Assembly (NCBI RefSeq): GCF_000709345.1
Contig: NZ_KL448323.1
Location: 1,520,912-1,584,911, forward strand
Origin: Polaromonas glacialis
GTDB lineage: Bacteria; Pseudomonadota; Gammaproteobacteria; Burkholderiales; Burkholderiaceae_C
Direction of reading: 5' to 3'
Length of the DNA stretch: 64,000 bases
Part shown: piece by piece, positions 1 to 8,211 of the stretch
Layout of the letters: every line of letters begins with the position of its first letter
Numbering within the stretch: the stretch's first letter is position 1
Notes under the pieces: model-generated
The model's input: the letters and a program-made list of their open reading frames with translations, nothing else
Databases searched by the model: none
Told to the model about the DNA's origin: nothing
Made by a program: the position numbers and the translations under genes

Positions 1-879
1 GCCAATCGTCTCAAAGCGGGCGCGCACATCGGGCTGCTTCATGGCATCGAGCAAGGCGGCGTTGAGCCTGGCGATCACCGGCTTGGGCGTTCCGGCCGGC
101 ATGAACACGGCAAACCAGGGCGACACTTCGTAGCCGGGCACACCGGCTTCGGCCAGCGTGGGCACATTGGGCAAGGCGCTGGAGCGCCTGGCGGTGGTCA
201 CGCCCAGCGCGCGCAGCTTGCCCGACTCGATGTGGGGCCGGGCCGAGGTGATGCTGTCAAACATGTAGTTGACCTGGCCGCCGAGCAGGTCCGCCACGGC
301 CGGGCCGCTGCCCTTGTAGGGGACGTGCAGCATGTCGATTTTTGCCAGGGAGGTGAACACTTCCCCCGCCAGATGGATCGAGGTGCCGTTACCGGCCGAG
401 GCGTAGGTCAGTTTGCCGGGCTCCTTTTTGGCGACGGCCACCAGATCGGCCACGGTCTTGACGCCGGGCTGGGTCGAATTGGTCACCAGCACGTTGGGCA
501 CCACGGCCAGCAGGCTCACCGGGGCAAAGTCCTTGACCGGATCGTAGTTGAGCTTGCCGTACAGCGGCTTGTTGGTCGCCATGCCGATGGAGGTGATCAT
601 CAATGTGTAGCCGTCAGCGGGCGCCTTGGCGACAAAATCGGCACCGATGTTGCCGCCCGCGCCGGGCTTGTTCTCGATGACGAAGGGCTGGCCCAGTGTC
701 TTGCCGGCTTTCTCGCCGAGCGTGCGGGCAATCGCGTCCATGGCGCCGCCTGGGGGGAAGGGAACGATCCAGCGGATTGGTTTGCTGGGCCAGTCGACGC
801 CGGCAGCCTGCGCGTGGGCAGCAGGCGCGGCGGCCAGGGCGAGGCCTGCGGCCAGCAGGGTGAGCAGTTGAGTTTTCAA
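1..879 (-). CDS. Bug-family tripartite tricarboxylate transporter receptor (3' end outside window)
   Basis: Periplasmic solute-binding protein of the Bug/TctC type, 293 codons visible; the C-terminus runs off the left edge. I chose a TTG start (877-879) because GGAGA lies about 8 bases upstream and the next residues (MKTQLLTLLAAGLALAAA) form a signal peptide ending near AHAQA. The mature part opens with WPSKPIRWIVPFPPGG and contains ENKPGAGGNIGADFVAK, both typical of Bug proteins. It lies 41 bp downstream of catC on the same strand, so it is probably the last gene of a catBC operon; uptake of an aromatic-derived acid is a guess. No TctA/TctB membrane genes are nearby. The family assignment is firm, the ligand unknown. 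Confidence 0.85.
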   Translation of the reverse strand, partial: MKTQLLTLLAAGLALAAAPAAHAQAAGVDWPSKPIRWIVPFPPGGAMDAIARTLGEKAGKTLGQPFVIENKPGAGGNIGADFVAKAPADGYTLMITSIGMATNKPLYGKLNYDPVKDFAPVSLLAVVPNVLVTNSTQPGVKTVADLVAVAKKEPGKLTYASAGNGTSIHLAGEVFTSLAKIDMLHVPYKGSGPAVADLLGGQVNYMFDSITSARPHIESGKLRALGVTTARRSSALPNVPTLAEAGVPGYEVSPWFAVFMPAGTPKPVIARLNAALLDAMKQPDVRARFETIG

Positions 880-920
880 GGCCTTGTCTCCGTGGATTTT
901 TTTGTAATGCGGTGTAAAGC

Positions 921-1199
921 TCAGGCAATGGCCGAGAGGTGGGCGGCCAACGGCGTCACGTCGATCTTCATGAACGGGAACAGCGGCAGGCCTTGCAGCA
1001 GCTGGTGCAGCTCGTCGTTGGACGACACGTCGAAAATGCTGTAGTTGGCGTATTCACCCACCACGCGCCAGATGCTCTTCCAGCGGCCGTCGCGCTGCAG
1101 GTCCTGTGAATAGGCTTTTTCTCTAGCCTTGATCTCGTTGGCCTCGTCAAGAGGCAGATCACGCGGGATGTTCACATCCATACGAACTAAAAACAGCAT
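921..1199 (-). CDS. catC: muconolactone delta-isomerase
   Basis: Small 92-residue protein that isomerises (+)-muconolactone to 3-oxoadipate enol-lactone in the catechol branch of the beta-ketoadipate pathway; known members form decamers in the cytoplasm. The sequence starts MLFLVRMDVNIPRDLP, carries the conserved central WRVVGEYANYSIFDV stretch and ends with the PLFPFMKIDVTPLAAH segment; its length matches the family. It begins 11 bp after the catB stop, so the two are surely co-transcribed. The next enzyme, enol-lactonase PcaD, is encoded nearby at 3433-4203. Confidence 0.95.
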   Translation of the reverse strand: MLFLVRMDVNIPRDLPLDEANEIKAREKAYSQDLQRDGRWKSIWRVVGEYANYSIFDVSSNDELHQLLQGLPLFPFMKIDVTPLAAHLSAIA

Positions 1200-1210
1200 G
1201 GGGTAGCTCC

Positions 1211-2395
1211 TTAAAAAGTGGCGGCACGTTGGCCGAGGTCGATATGGACTGATGTCAGTCCGGTGCGGGCGCGGTCAAAACGGTTGAGCTGGGCCATGTC
1301 CACCTCGACGCCAAAGCCGGGGCCGTCAGGCAGCTGCAGTTCGTAGTCGCAGATCGCCATGCGTTCGGTGACGAGGTCGTCCACCAGCAGCTGCGGGCCA
1401 AACAGCTCGCAGCCGTGGTGCTGCGTTCCCAGCGTGGAAAACAGGTGCGCGGCGGCCGCGCTGCCGATGGAGGTTTCCAGCATGGTGCCGCCGTACCACC
1501 CGATGTCGGCCGCGTCGGCCACGGCCGCCACCTGGCGCGTGCGCAGCAGGCCGCCATGCTTGGCCACCTTGAGCGAAAACACGTGGCAGGCCTGGGCGCG
1601 CGCCAGCAGCATCGCGTCCTGCGGGGTGCAGACGGTCTCGTCGGCCATGATGCTGGCGCGGTCGCCCAGTGTGGCCGTGAGGATTTTGAGCGCCTCGACG
1701 TTCCACCTGGCCACGGGTTGCTCGATCAGGGTCACCCCGGCATCGATCAGTTGCGGCAGGTAGCGGCGCGCGGTGCTGCCGTCCCAGGCCTGGTTGACAT
1801 CGACCGTCAGCGTGGCCCGGCCTTCGAGGCCGCGCGCTATTTGCGACACATGGGCCACGTCTTGCGCCGGGCTTCGGGCGCCGATCTTCATCTTGAAGAT
1901 GCGGTGGCGCTTTTGCTCCAGGCGCAGCTGGGCTTCTTCGAGGTCGCGGGCCACGTCGCCGCTGGCCAGCGTCCAGGCCAGGGGCAGGCTCTGGTGGCGC
2001 TTGCCGCCCAGCAGTTGCCAGGCTGGCAGACTCAACGAGCGCGCCACGGCATCGATCAGCGCCATTTCCACGGCGCTCTTGGCAAAGGCGTTGCCCTTGC
2101 AGGCCAGGTCCATGCGGGTCAGCGCGGGTTCAAAGCAGGCGCCGTCCTGGCCGAGCAGCGCGGGCGCAAGGTAGGCGCTGATGGCATGCTGGATGCCTTC
2201 GGGTGACTCTTCGTTCCACGACGGCCCGCCAATAGTGGCCGCCTCGCCGAAGCCGCAAGCGCCGTTGGCCAGCCAGAGCTGGACAATGACGGGACTCTGG
2301 CGGCTGATTGAGCCAAACGACAGCTTGTGCGGACGGATGGTGGGAATGTCCAAAATCCGCGCCTCGATGCGCTCAATCGGAAAACGTCTCGTCAT
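1211..2395 (-). CDS. catB: muconate cycloisomerase
   Basis: Enolase-superfamily enzyme that lactonises cis,cis-muconate to muconolactone. 394 residues from the ATG at 2395, chosen because it gives the usual N-terminus MTRRFPIERIEARILDIP; longer reading upstream crosses the regulatory region. Family motifs are present: FKMKIG with the catalytic lysines, DVNQAW and the EQP and ADE metal-ligand segments, then SLKVAKHGG. Substrate range (muconate versus chloromuconate) cannot be told from this, but the pairing with catC and the absence of chlorocatechol genes favour plain muconate. First gene of the catB-catC-Bug run and divergent from a LysR regulator. Confidence 0.93.
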   Translation of the reverse strand: MTRRFPIERIEARILDIPTIRPHKLSFGSISRQSPVIVQLWLANGACGFGEAATIGGPSWNEESPEGIQHAISAYLAPALLGQDGACFEPALTRMDLACKGNAFAKSAVEMALIDAVARSLSLPAWQLLGGKRHQSLPLAWTLASGDVARDLEEAQLRLEQKRHRIFKMKIGARSPAQDVAHVSQIARGLEGRATLTVDVNQAWDGSTARRYLPQLIDAGVTLIEQPVARWNVEALKILTATLGDRASIMADETVCTPQDAMLLARAQACHVFSLKVAKHGGLLRTRQVAAVADAADIGWYGGTMLETSIGSAAAAHLFSTLGTQHHGCELFGPQLLVDDLVTERMAICDYELQLPDGPGFGVEVDMAQLNRFDRARTGLTSVHIDLGQRAATF

Positions 2396-2519
2396 GGAAG
2401 TGACCCTTGCTTCAAAAGTGGAAAACAGCTGAAGATTAAGGGCAAACAAGACCCGCTTCCAATGATTTATTTGGCACAAATCGTTCGATGAAACCGAACG
2501 ATTGAAGTACGATAAAAGG
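2396..2519. promoter_or_regulatory. catB / LysR divergent control region with a palindrome
   Basis: 124-bp space between divergent catB and the LysR gene. It holds a perfect inverted repeat: AATCGTTCG at 2479-2487 and CGAACGATT at 2495-2503 with a 7-bp spacer, just upstream of the LysR start at 2520. The placement fits a LysR-type binding site (T-N11-A type dyads are usual for the family). Binding by the neighbouring regulator is inference. Confidence 0.55.
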
Positions 2520-3398
2520 ATGGAAATCCGCCAGCTCCGCTACTTTCTCGACATTGCCCAGACCGAGCACCTGACGCAATCGGCACAAAACCTGTTCGTG
2601 ACCCAGTCCACGCTGTCGCACGGCCTGCGCCAGCTGGAGCAGGAGCTGAACGTGACCCTGTTCGACCGGCTGGGTCGGGGTCTGAAGCTGTCGCAAGCCG
2701 GGGCCGAATTTCGCGTCTATGCCACCCGGGCGCTGAAGGAAATAGAGGCCGGCCGCATGGCGCTGGCCGACCTGAGCGGGCTGCAGTCCGGCAAGCTGAC
2801 GGTGGGTGCGTTTCCGACTTTCCTGAACACGGTGGTGCCGGCCACGGTGGCAGCCTTCAGCCAGGCGCACCCCGGCGTGATGGTGGAGGTGCGCGACTTG
2901 CGCGCAGGCTCGATTGAGGCCTTGCTGCTGCGCGGCGAGCTGGACCTGGGCATTGCCTTTCACCCGACCGAACACGAGGAGATCGAGACCGAGCCGCTTT
3001 TCGACGAGCGCATGCTGCTGGTGGTAGGCGCCTTGCATCCCTTGGCGAGGCGGCGCAGCCTGGCCATGAAGGCGCTGGCGAACCTGCCGCTGGCGCTGCT
3101 GCCGCGCAGCTTTGCCACGCGCCGGCTCATTGACGCCAGCCTGCGTCAGGCCGGCGTGGCGCCGACGGTCAGGGTGGAGATGGACTCGGTGGAAGCCTTG
3201 CTGGGCGTGTGCCGCCACAGCGATCTGGCGAGCATCGTGCCCGAACGCGCCGCGCGGCAGGCGCCGGATCTGCATGCCATCGCGCTGACCGAGCCGCAGA
3301 TGGTGCGCCATGCGGGAATTTTGTGGCGGCGCGGTGCTTCGCGCAGCGCGGCGGCGCGGGCCTTTGCCGCCCTGCTGCTCACCACGCCGCTGCGCTGA
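2520..3398 (+). CDS. LysR-family regulator of the cat genes (probable)
   Basis: 292-residue LysR-type transcription factor. The ATG at 2520 gives the standard N-terminus MEIRQLRYFLDIAQTEHLTQSA; the winged helix-turn-helix covers about residues 1-60 (QSTLSHGLRQLEQELNVTLFDR) and the two-lobed effector domain about 90-292. It is divergent from catB and its 3' end converges on pcaD, so it likely responds to cis,cis-muconate and activates catBC, as CatR and CatM do elsewhere. Overall the protein resembles CynR/CatR-like regulators, but a precise orthologue cannot be named from the sequence alone. Confidence 0.85.
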   Translation: MEIRQLRYFLDIAQTEHLTQSAQNLFVTQSTLSHGLRQLEQELNVTLFDRLGRGLKLSQAGAEFRVYATRALKEIEAGRMALADLSGLQSGKLTVGAFPTFLNTVVPATVAAFSQAHPGVMVEVRDLRAGSIEALLLRGELDLGIAFHPTEHEEIETEPLFDERMLLVVGALHPLARRRSLAMKALANLPLALLPRSFATRRLIDASLRQAGVAPTVRVEMDSVEALLGVCRHSDLASIVPERAARQAPDLHAIALTEPQMVRHAGILWRRGASRSAAARAFAALLLTTPLR

Positions 3399-3432
3399 AG
3401 CGTCGCGGCACAGGCGGCCGGTGCTGATTTGC

Positions 3433-4203
3433 TTAAAGCCCGCTCCAGAAATCAGTCAACAGCCGTGCAAAGGCTTCGGGCTGCTCCACCGCGCTCAGGT
3501 GCGCAGCGTCCAGACTGCGCAACTGCGCGCCCGCAATGCCTCGGGCAATCGCATGCGACATGGCGGGCGGCGTGGCCTCGTCACGGCTGCCGGCGACGAC
3601 CAGCGTCGGGCAGGTGATGCGGGCGTTTCCGGCATCCAGGTCGATCTGCATCACGGCAGCGCAGGCAGCGGCGTAAGGACCGGGCGCGGTGGCTTCGAGC
3701 ACCGCGCGCAGGGCGGCCACGCGGGCGCTGCCGCCGTTCGCATCAGCGCGAAACTCCGGCGTGAACCAGCGCTGCATGGCGCCTTCGGCAATCGGCGCCA
3801 CGCCCTGGGCAAGCACGGTGTCGATGCGCGCTTGCCACATGGCCCGTGCAGCATCGTCGTAATGACTGGCCGAGTTGGCAATGACGAGGCTACGTACTAA
3901 TTGCGGGTGGCGCGCCCCCAGTGCCTGGGCGGTCATGCCGCCCAGGGACAGGCCGACGAAATGCACCGGGTCGGTGGCTTGCGCCCGAATCAGGCCGGCT
4001 GCGTCGTCGGCCAGGTCGTCAATGGTGTAGGCGCCAGCGGCGGCGGCAGAGCGGCCATGGCCACGGTGGTCATAGCGCAGCACCGTGTAACGATCCTGCA
4101 GCGCGGCGGCCACGCCGTCCCACATGGTCAGGTCGCAGCCCAGGGCATGGCTCAATACAACCAAGGGGCCTTGGCCTTGTTTCACGAAATGAAGTTGCGG
4201 CAT
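3433..4203 (-). CDS. pcaD: 3-oxoadipate enol-lactonase
   Basis: Alpha/beta hydrolase of 256 residues that opens 3-oxoadipate enol-lactone to 3-oxoadipate, the step after CatC. The fold markers are visible: oxyanion-hole segment LSHALGCD, nucleophile elbow GLSLGG with Ser86, the acid in VAGSRDEATPP and the catalytic His in LDAAHLSAVEQP. The start MPQLHFVKQGQGP is conventional. The gene is convergent with the LysR gene and separated from catBC by it, so it is transcribed alone or with something upstream of 4203. A general esterase is possible, but the context with catB and catC supports PcaD. Confidence 0.88.
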   Translation of the reverse strand: MPQLHFVKQGQGPLVVLSHALGCDLTMWDGVAAALQDRYTVLRYDHRGHGRSAAAAGAYTIDDLADDAAGLIRAQATDPVHFVGLSLGGMTAQALGARHPQLVRSLVIANSASHYDDAARAMWQARIDTVLAQGVAPIAEGAMQRWFTPEFRADANGGSARVAALRAVLEATAPGPYAAACAAVMQIDLDAGNARITCPTLVVAGSRDEATPPAMSHAIARGIAGAQLRSLDAAHLSAVEQPEAFARLLTDFWSGL

Positions 4204-4624
4204 GCGTGTGTTCCTGCTGGTTTAAAAAGGTCGGTATTGTGCCTGTTTGTCCGCCCATCGACCCCCCTGGACGCTTGCAGACTGGGCTGTACCAGCAAAA
4301 AACGGGTTTCAAAATTAGCGGTAGTTTGTTAAACCAAAAGGCATATCTCAAATCACTGAAACGCAAGCCTGGCGAAAGTTTGCGGGCGGTCTCACTCATT
4401 TACGAACGAATCCTTATGCCTACCCTTCCTTGGAACGCATAGCTGTATTGCTCACGGCATAGCCGAAAAGACAAAAAATGCATTTTGACACCAACCATGG
4501 GGATAACCCTAGTCACCGAGTCATATAGATGATCTATATTTATCTGGCAGACAAATGCTGTCGCGACCTTTCAGATTAACGGGACCCGGTCCCTCGATTG
4601 CTCATCCACTCAAGGAGAATTTCA
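4204..4624 (+). promoter_or_regulatory. upstream region of the suy operon, with an 8+8 palindrome
   Basis: 421 bp without a credible gene. A perfect dyad, ATATAGAT (4523-4530) and ATCTATAT (4532-4539), lies about 85 bp before suyA and is a candidate operator for the GntR-type regulator encoded at the end of the cluster. A TTGACA hexamer occurs at 4485-4490 without a convincing -10 at normal spacing. A strong ribosome-binding site AAGGAG (4612-4617) precedes the GTG start of suyA. Function of the dyad is inferred from position only. Confidence 0.5.
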
Positions 4625-4906
4625 GTGATCCATTGCGTATTGCACGAAGAAAAAGACAGCGTCGCTGTCGTTGTTGTCGAAGGCATCCAGGCCGGCCAGG
4701 ACATGACCGCCCTGATTCTGGACGATGACCGCACCATCACCATCAAGGCCAATGCGGCCATCCCGATCGGCCACAAGGTGGCGGTCAAGGACATGGCTGC
4801 GGGCGACACCGTCATGAAATACGGCACCGACATCGGCAAGGTCGTGGCGCCCATCGCCATTGGCGACCATGCCCACGTCCACAACATCAAGACCAAGCGC
4901 TGGTAA
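4625..4906 (+). CDS. suyA: (2R)-sulfolactate sulfo-lyase, small subunit
   Basis: 93-residue SAF-domain protein ([15 protein letters not shown]... to ...[10 protein letters not shown]), the small subunit of the two-part UxaA/altronate-dehydratase-like enzyme. With SuyB it splits (R)-3-sulfolactate into pyruvate and sulfite (EC 4.4.1.24). The start is GTG at 4625, set by AAGGAG about 8 bases upstream; reading further upstream has no Shine-Dalgarno. The family alone could equally be an altronate or galactarate dehydratase subunit. The following slcC and comC homologues and the opposite hps and sor genes make the sulfonate role much more likely. It is separated from suyB by 52 bp. Confidence 0.85.
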   Translation: MIHCVLHEEKDSVAVVVVEGIQAGQDMTALILDDDRTITIKANAAIPIGHKVAVKDMAAGDTVMKYGTDIGKVVAPIAIGDHAHVHNIKTKRW

Positions 4907-4958
4907 ATCGCCGCCGCCCGTCCTTCCGCCCATTCAATTCCATTCAAGGTTTTCTCTC

Positions 4959-6134
4959 ATGTCCATCATCGACAAAAACACGACTTTCTGGGGCTACCGC
5001 CGCGAAAACGGCCGCGTCGGCGTGCGCAACCACGTCATCATCCTTCCGCTGGACGACCTGTCCAACGCCGCAGCCGAGGCCGTTGCCCACGCGGTCAAGG
5101 GCACCATGGCGATTCCGCACCCTTATGGCCGCCTGCAATTCGGCGCCGACTTGGAGCTGCATTTCCGCACGCTGATCGGCGCCGGTTCCAACCCCAACGT
5201 CGCCGCCGTGGTGGTGATCGGCATCGAGGACAGCTGGACCAAGCAGGTGGTGGACGGCATTGCCGCCACCGGCAAGCCGGTGGTCGGCTTCGGCATCGAA
5301 GGCCATGGCGACCACGAAACCATCATGAAGGCGTCGCAGGCCGCCAAGAAGATGATCCAGCACGCGACCAGCCTGTTCCGCGTCGAATGCCCAATCTCTG
5401 ACCTGTGGGTATCGACCAAATGCGGCGAATCCGACACCACGTCGGGCTGCGGCGCGAACCCGACGGTGGGCAATGCTTTTGACAAGCTGTACGACCTGGG
5501 CACCACGCTGGTCTTCGGCGAAACCTCCGAGCTGACCGGCGGCGAACACCTGGTGGCCGCTCGATGCCGCACCGAGAAGGTCCGCACCGACTTCATGAAG
5601 ATGTTCGACGACTACCAGGCCATGATCAAGCGCCACGCCACGACCGACCTGTCGGACTCGCAGCCGACCAAGGGCAACATCGCCGGCGGCCTGACGACCA
5701 TTGAGGAAAAGGCATTGGGCAACATCCAGAAAATCGGCAAGAAATGCATGGTCGACGGCGTGCTTGGCAAGGCTGAGATGCCCGACAAGCCAGGCCTGTG
5801 GTTCATGGACTCATCGTCCGCCGCTGCAGAAATGGTCACGCTGTGCGCCGCCTCGGGCTTTGCGGTGCATCTCTTCCCCACCGGCCAGGGCAACGTCATC
5901 GGCAATGCCATCGTGCCGGTCATCAAGATCTGCGCCAACCCGCGCACCGTGCGACTGATGAGCGAGCACATCGACGTGGACTGCTCCGGCCTGCTGCAGC
6001 GCGAACAAACCATGGATGCCGCCGGCGACGCGCTGCTCGACATGATGATGCAGACCGTCAACGGCCGCTTCACCTCGGCCGAGGCGCTGGGCCACCGCGA
6101 ATTCGTGATGACCCGCCTGTTCGAAAGCGCCTGA
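4959..6134 (+). CDS. suyB: (2R)-sulfolactate sulfo-lyase, large subunit
   Basis: 391-residue UxaA-family catalytic subunit. It starts [30 protein letters not shown], the usual opening of the family, and shows the conserved [19 protein letters not shown] and [11 protein letters not shown] blocks (about residues 148-200) that carry the metal-binding cysteines and acids in relatives. Domain content and length match SuyB of sulfolactate-degrading bacteria. The start at 4959 is chosen because the open frame upstream overlaps suyA with no family similarity. A strong hairpin follows the stop codon. Cytoplasmic; product sulfite is probably handled by SorAB and an exporter. Confidence 0.85.
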   Translation: MSIIDKNTTFWGYRRENGRVGVRNHVIILPLDDLSNAAAEAVAHAVKGTMAIPHPYGRLQFGADLELHFRTLIGAGSNPNVAAVVVIGIEDSWTKQVVDGIAATGKPVVGFGIEGHGDHETIMKASQAAKKMIQHATSLFRVECPISDLWVSTKCGESDTTSGCGANPTVGNAFDKLYDLGTTLVFGETSELTGGEHLVAARCRTEKVRTDFMKMFDDYQAMIKRHATTDLSDSQPTKGNIAGGLTTIEEKALGNIQKIGKKCMVDGVLGKAEMPDKPGLWFMDSSSAAAEMVTLCAASGFAVHLFPTGQGNVIGNAIVPVIKICANPRTVRLMSEHIDVDCSGLLQREQTMDAAGDALLDMMMQTVNGRFTSAEALGHREFVMTRLFESA

Positions 6135-6158
6135 GCGCCACGCGCTGACTGCGCTTTC

Positions 6159-6184
6159 CTGCTGCGGCCCAGGCCGCAGCAGGG
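6159..6184 (+). terminator. GC-rich hairpin after suyB
   Basis: Inverted repeat CCTGCTGCGGC (6159-6169) and GCCGCAGCAGG (6174-6184) with a 4-base loop, 25 bp after the suyB stop. There is no real T-tract behind it, so it is more likely an mRNA-stabilising or attenuating stem that lowers expression of the downstream genes than a full terminator. Confidence 0.5.
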
Positions 6185-6283
6185 CATTTCAAGGTTACTT
6201 GCAAACGTCGTGCATGCGCGCGCGAAGCGCCGCTGTGCATGCCTGTATTGGAAACAGAGCCAACCCAACCTACGGAGATTTGA

Positions 6284-7264
6284 ATGATCACACGGCGTTT
6301 TGCCCTTCACGCGATTGCATCGGCTGCGGCCGTGTCGCTTGTTCCCTCCCTCTCTTTGGCCCAGGACTCGGGCGCCTATCCATCCAAGCCGATCCGCTAC
6401 ATCGTTCCGTTTCCGCCGGGCGGCCTGACCGACGTGATGGCACGACTGATCGCGCTCAATGCCGGCATGGCGCTCAAGCAATCCGTTTTGGTGGACAACC
6501 GCGCCGGTGCCAGCGCCAACCTGGGCGCCGACCTGGCCGCCAAGTCTGCGCCCGACGGCTACACCTGGCTGGCCATCACGCTGGCCCATGCCGTCAACCA
6601 GTCGCTGTTCACCAACCTGCCCTACAGCCTTGAAAAAAACCTCGCGCCTGTGGCCCACCTGGCCACCAGCCCGCTGGTGCTGGTCGTGAATGAAAGTAAC
6701 CCCGCCAGGACGCTGGCCGATTTTCTGGTGCAGGCCCGCGCCAAGCGGCTCAATGCCGGCTCCAGCGGCAATGGCACACCGCCCCATCTGGGCCTGGAAC
6801 TGCTGGCGCTCAATGCCAAGATCGACGTTTCGCACATCCCATACAAGGGCGGCGCGCCATCGCTCAACGACCTGCTGGGCTCGCAGCTCGATTTCATCGT
6901 TTCCAACCTGCCCGAATGCTCGACCTACGTGAAGGCCGGCAAGCTGCGCGCACTGGCCGTGACATCGGCCAAGCGCCATCCGCTGCTGCCCGACGTGCCA
7001 ACGTTTGCCGAAGCCGGCCTGCCCGGCGTTGAACTGGAAAACTGGACCGGCCTGATGATGCCGGCCGGCACGCCCAAGGCCATCATCGACAAAGTCTCGG
7101 CCGAAGCCATCCGGTCGGTCAAGTCCAGGGAAGTCGCGGACCGCGTGGCGTCCATGGGCTTCACGCCCACGGGCCTGGGCCCGGCCGAATTTGGCGAACT
7201 GATCAAGAAAGACGTGGCGCGCTGGCGCGAGATCGTCAAGGTCCGCAACATCCAGGCCGGCTAA
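6284..7264 (+). CDS. Bug-family receptor, probable sulfolactate-binding protein
   Basis: 326-residue periplasmic receptor of tripartite tricarboxylate transporters. N-terminal MITRRFALHAIASAAAVSLVPSLSLAQ is a signal peptide with a twin-arginine-like RRF; mature motifs YPSKPIRYIVPFPPGGLTD, DNRAGASANLGADLAAK and HIPYKGGAPSLNDLL are typical. In Chromohalobacter salexigens a transporter of this class (SlcHFG) is placed with the sulfolactate genes, so this is a plausible SlcH equivalent. No SlcF/SlcG-like membrane genes are here, so it would have to use components encoded elsewhere. It sits between suyB and slcC on the same strand; ligand assignment is by context. Confidence 0.82.
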   Translation: MITRRFALHAIASAAAVSLVPSLSLAQDSGAYPSKPIRYIVPFPPGGLTDVMARLIALNAGMALKQSVLVDNRAGASANLGADLAAKSAPDGYTWLAITLAHAVNQSLFTNLPYSLEKNLAPVAHLATSPLVLVVNESNPARTLADFLVQARAKRLNAGSSGNGTPPHLGLELLALNAKIDVSHIPYKGGAPSLNDLLGSQLDFIVSNLPECSTYVKAGKLRALAVTSAKRHPLLPDVPTFAEAGLPGVELENWTGLMMPAGTPKAIIDKVSAEAIRSVKSREVADRVASMGFTPTGLGPAEFGELIKKDVARWREIVKVRNIQAG

Positions 7265-7276
7265 GGCGCACCCAGC

Positions 7277-8206
7277 ATGAAAAAAATTGTCATTACCGAG
7301 TTCATGGACGAAGCGGCCGTCGCTTCGCTGCGCACGGCGTTCAACGTCGTCTACGACCCCAGGCTGGTGGACGATGCGGCCCGCCTGATGGTCGAAGTGC
7401 CTGATGCCGATGCCGTGATCGTGCGCAATCGCACCCAGATTCGCGGCGAATTACTGGCAGCCTGCGCCCGGGCCACAGTCATTGGCCGGCTCGGCGTGGG
7501 TCTGGACAACATCGACGTGGCCGCCTGCGAAGCGCGCGGCATGCAGGTAATTCCCGCCACCGGCGCGAACGCCTTGGCCGTCGCCGAGTACGTGATCGGC
7601 ACCGCGATGGTGCTGCTGCGCGGCGTCTATTTGTCCAGCGAGACCGTTGCCAGCGGCCAATGGCCCCGGGCGGCGCTGTCTAACGGACGCGAGATTTCAG
7701 GCACCTGCCTGGGGCTGGTCGGCTTTGGCGGCATTGGCCGGCTGACGGCCCGGCTGGCGCAGGGCCTGGGCATGCGCGTGATGGCGCACGACCCGATGCT
7801 CGCGCCAGGCAGCCCGGTGTGGCAGGAAACCGGCGTGCAATGCGCGTCGCTCGAAGAACTCATCGCGCAGGCCGACGTGGTCAGCCTGCATGTGCCGCTG
7901 ACGCCCGGCACGGCCAACCTGCTGTCGGCACAGCGCATTGCGCAGATGAAGCGCGGCGCCGTCGTGATCAACACCTCGCGCGGCGGCATTGCCGATGAAG
8001 CGGCGGTGGCTGCCGCCTTGCGCGAAGGCTGTCTGGGCGGCGCGGCGTTCGACGTATTCGAGCCCGAGCCGCTGGGCGCCGGCACGCCCTGGGAAGGCTG
8101 CCCGAATGCCATACTCACGCCGCATGTGGCCGGCGTCACCGCCGAGTCCAATGTGCGCGTTTCCACCCTGATTGCGGCCGCCGTGGCCCGCGCCCTGAAA
8201 GCCTGA
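7277..8206 (+). CDS. slcC: (S)-sulfolactate dehydrogenase (D-2-hydroxyacid dehydrogenase family)
   Basis: 309-residue NAD-dependent 2-hydroxyacid dehydrogenase of the phosphoglycerate-dehydrogenase type. The nucleotide fold motif GFGGIG lies at 149-154, and the catalytic set is visible as Arg235 (NTSRGG), Glu264 (FEPEP) and His283 (TPHVAG). In known sulfolactate pathways SlcC oxidises (S)-sulfolactate to sulfopyruvate (EC 1.1.1.310), which ComC then reduces to the (R)-form that SuyAB can cleave. The adjacent comC, starting 5 bp later, and suyAB upstream support this role; by sequence alone it would only be a serA-like dehydrogenase. Confidence 0.85.
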   Translation: MKKIVITEFMDEAAVASLRTAFNVVYDPRLVDDAARLMVEVPDADAVIVRNRTQIRGELLAACARATVIGRLGVGLDNIDVAACEARGMQVIPATGANALAVAEYVIGTAMVLLRGVYLSSETVASGQWPRAALSNGREISGTCLGLVGFGGIGRLTARLAQGLGMRVMAHDPMLAPGSPVWQETGVQCASLEELIAQADVVSLHVPLTPGTANLLSAQRIAQMKRGAVVINTSRGGIADEAAVAAALREGCLGGAAFDVFEPEPLGAGTPWEGCPNAILTPHVAGVTAESNVRVSTLIAAAVARALKA

Positions 8207-8211
8207 CCCCC

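Noticed and set aside
4439..4488. GCATAGCTG...GGCATAGCC stretch as a further copy of the dispersed repeat
   Set aside because: Shares only short words with the consensus and lacks the TGCGC core, so not counted.
4625..6134. altronate/galactarate dehydratase
   Set aside because: Same protein family as SuyAB, but no uronate genes are near, while slcC, comC, hpsNOP and sorAB homologues are; sulfo-lyase preferred.
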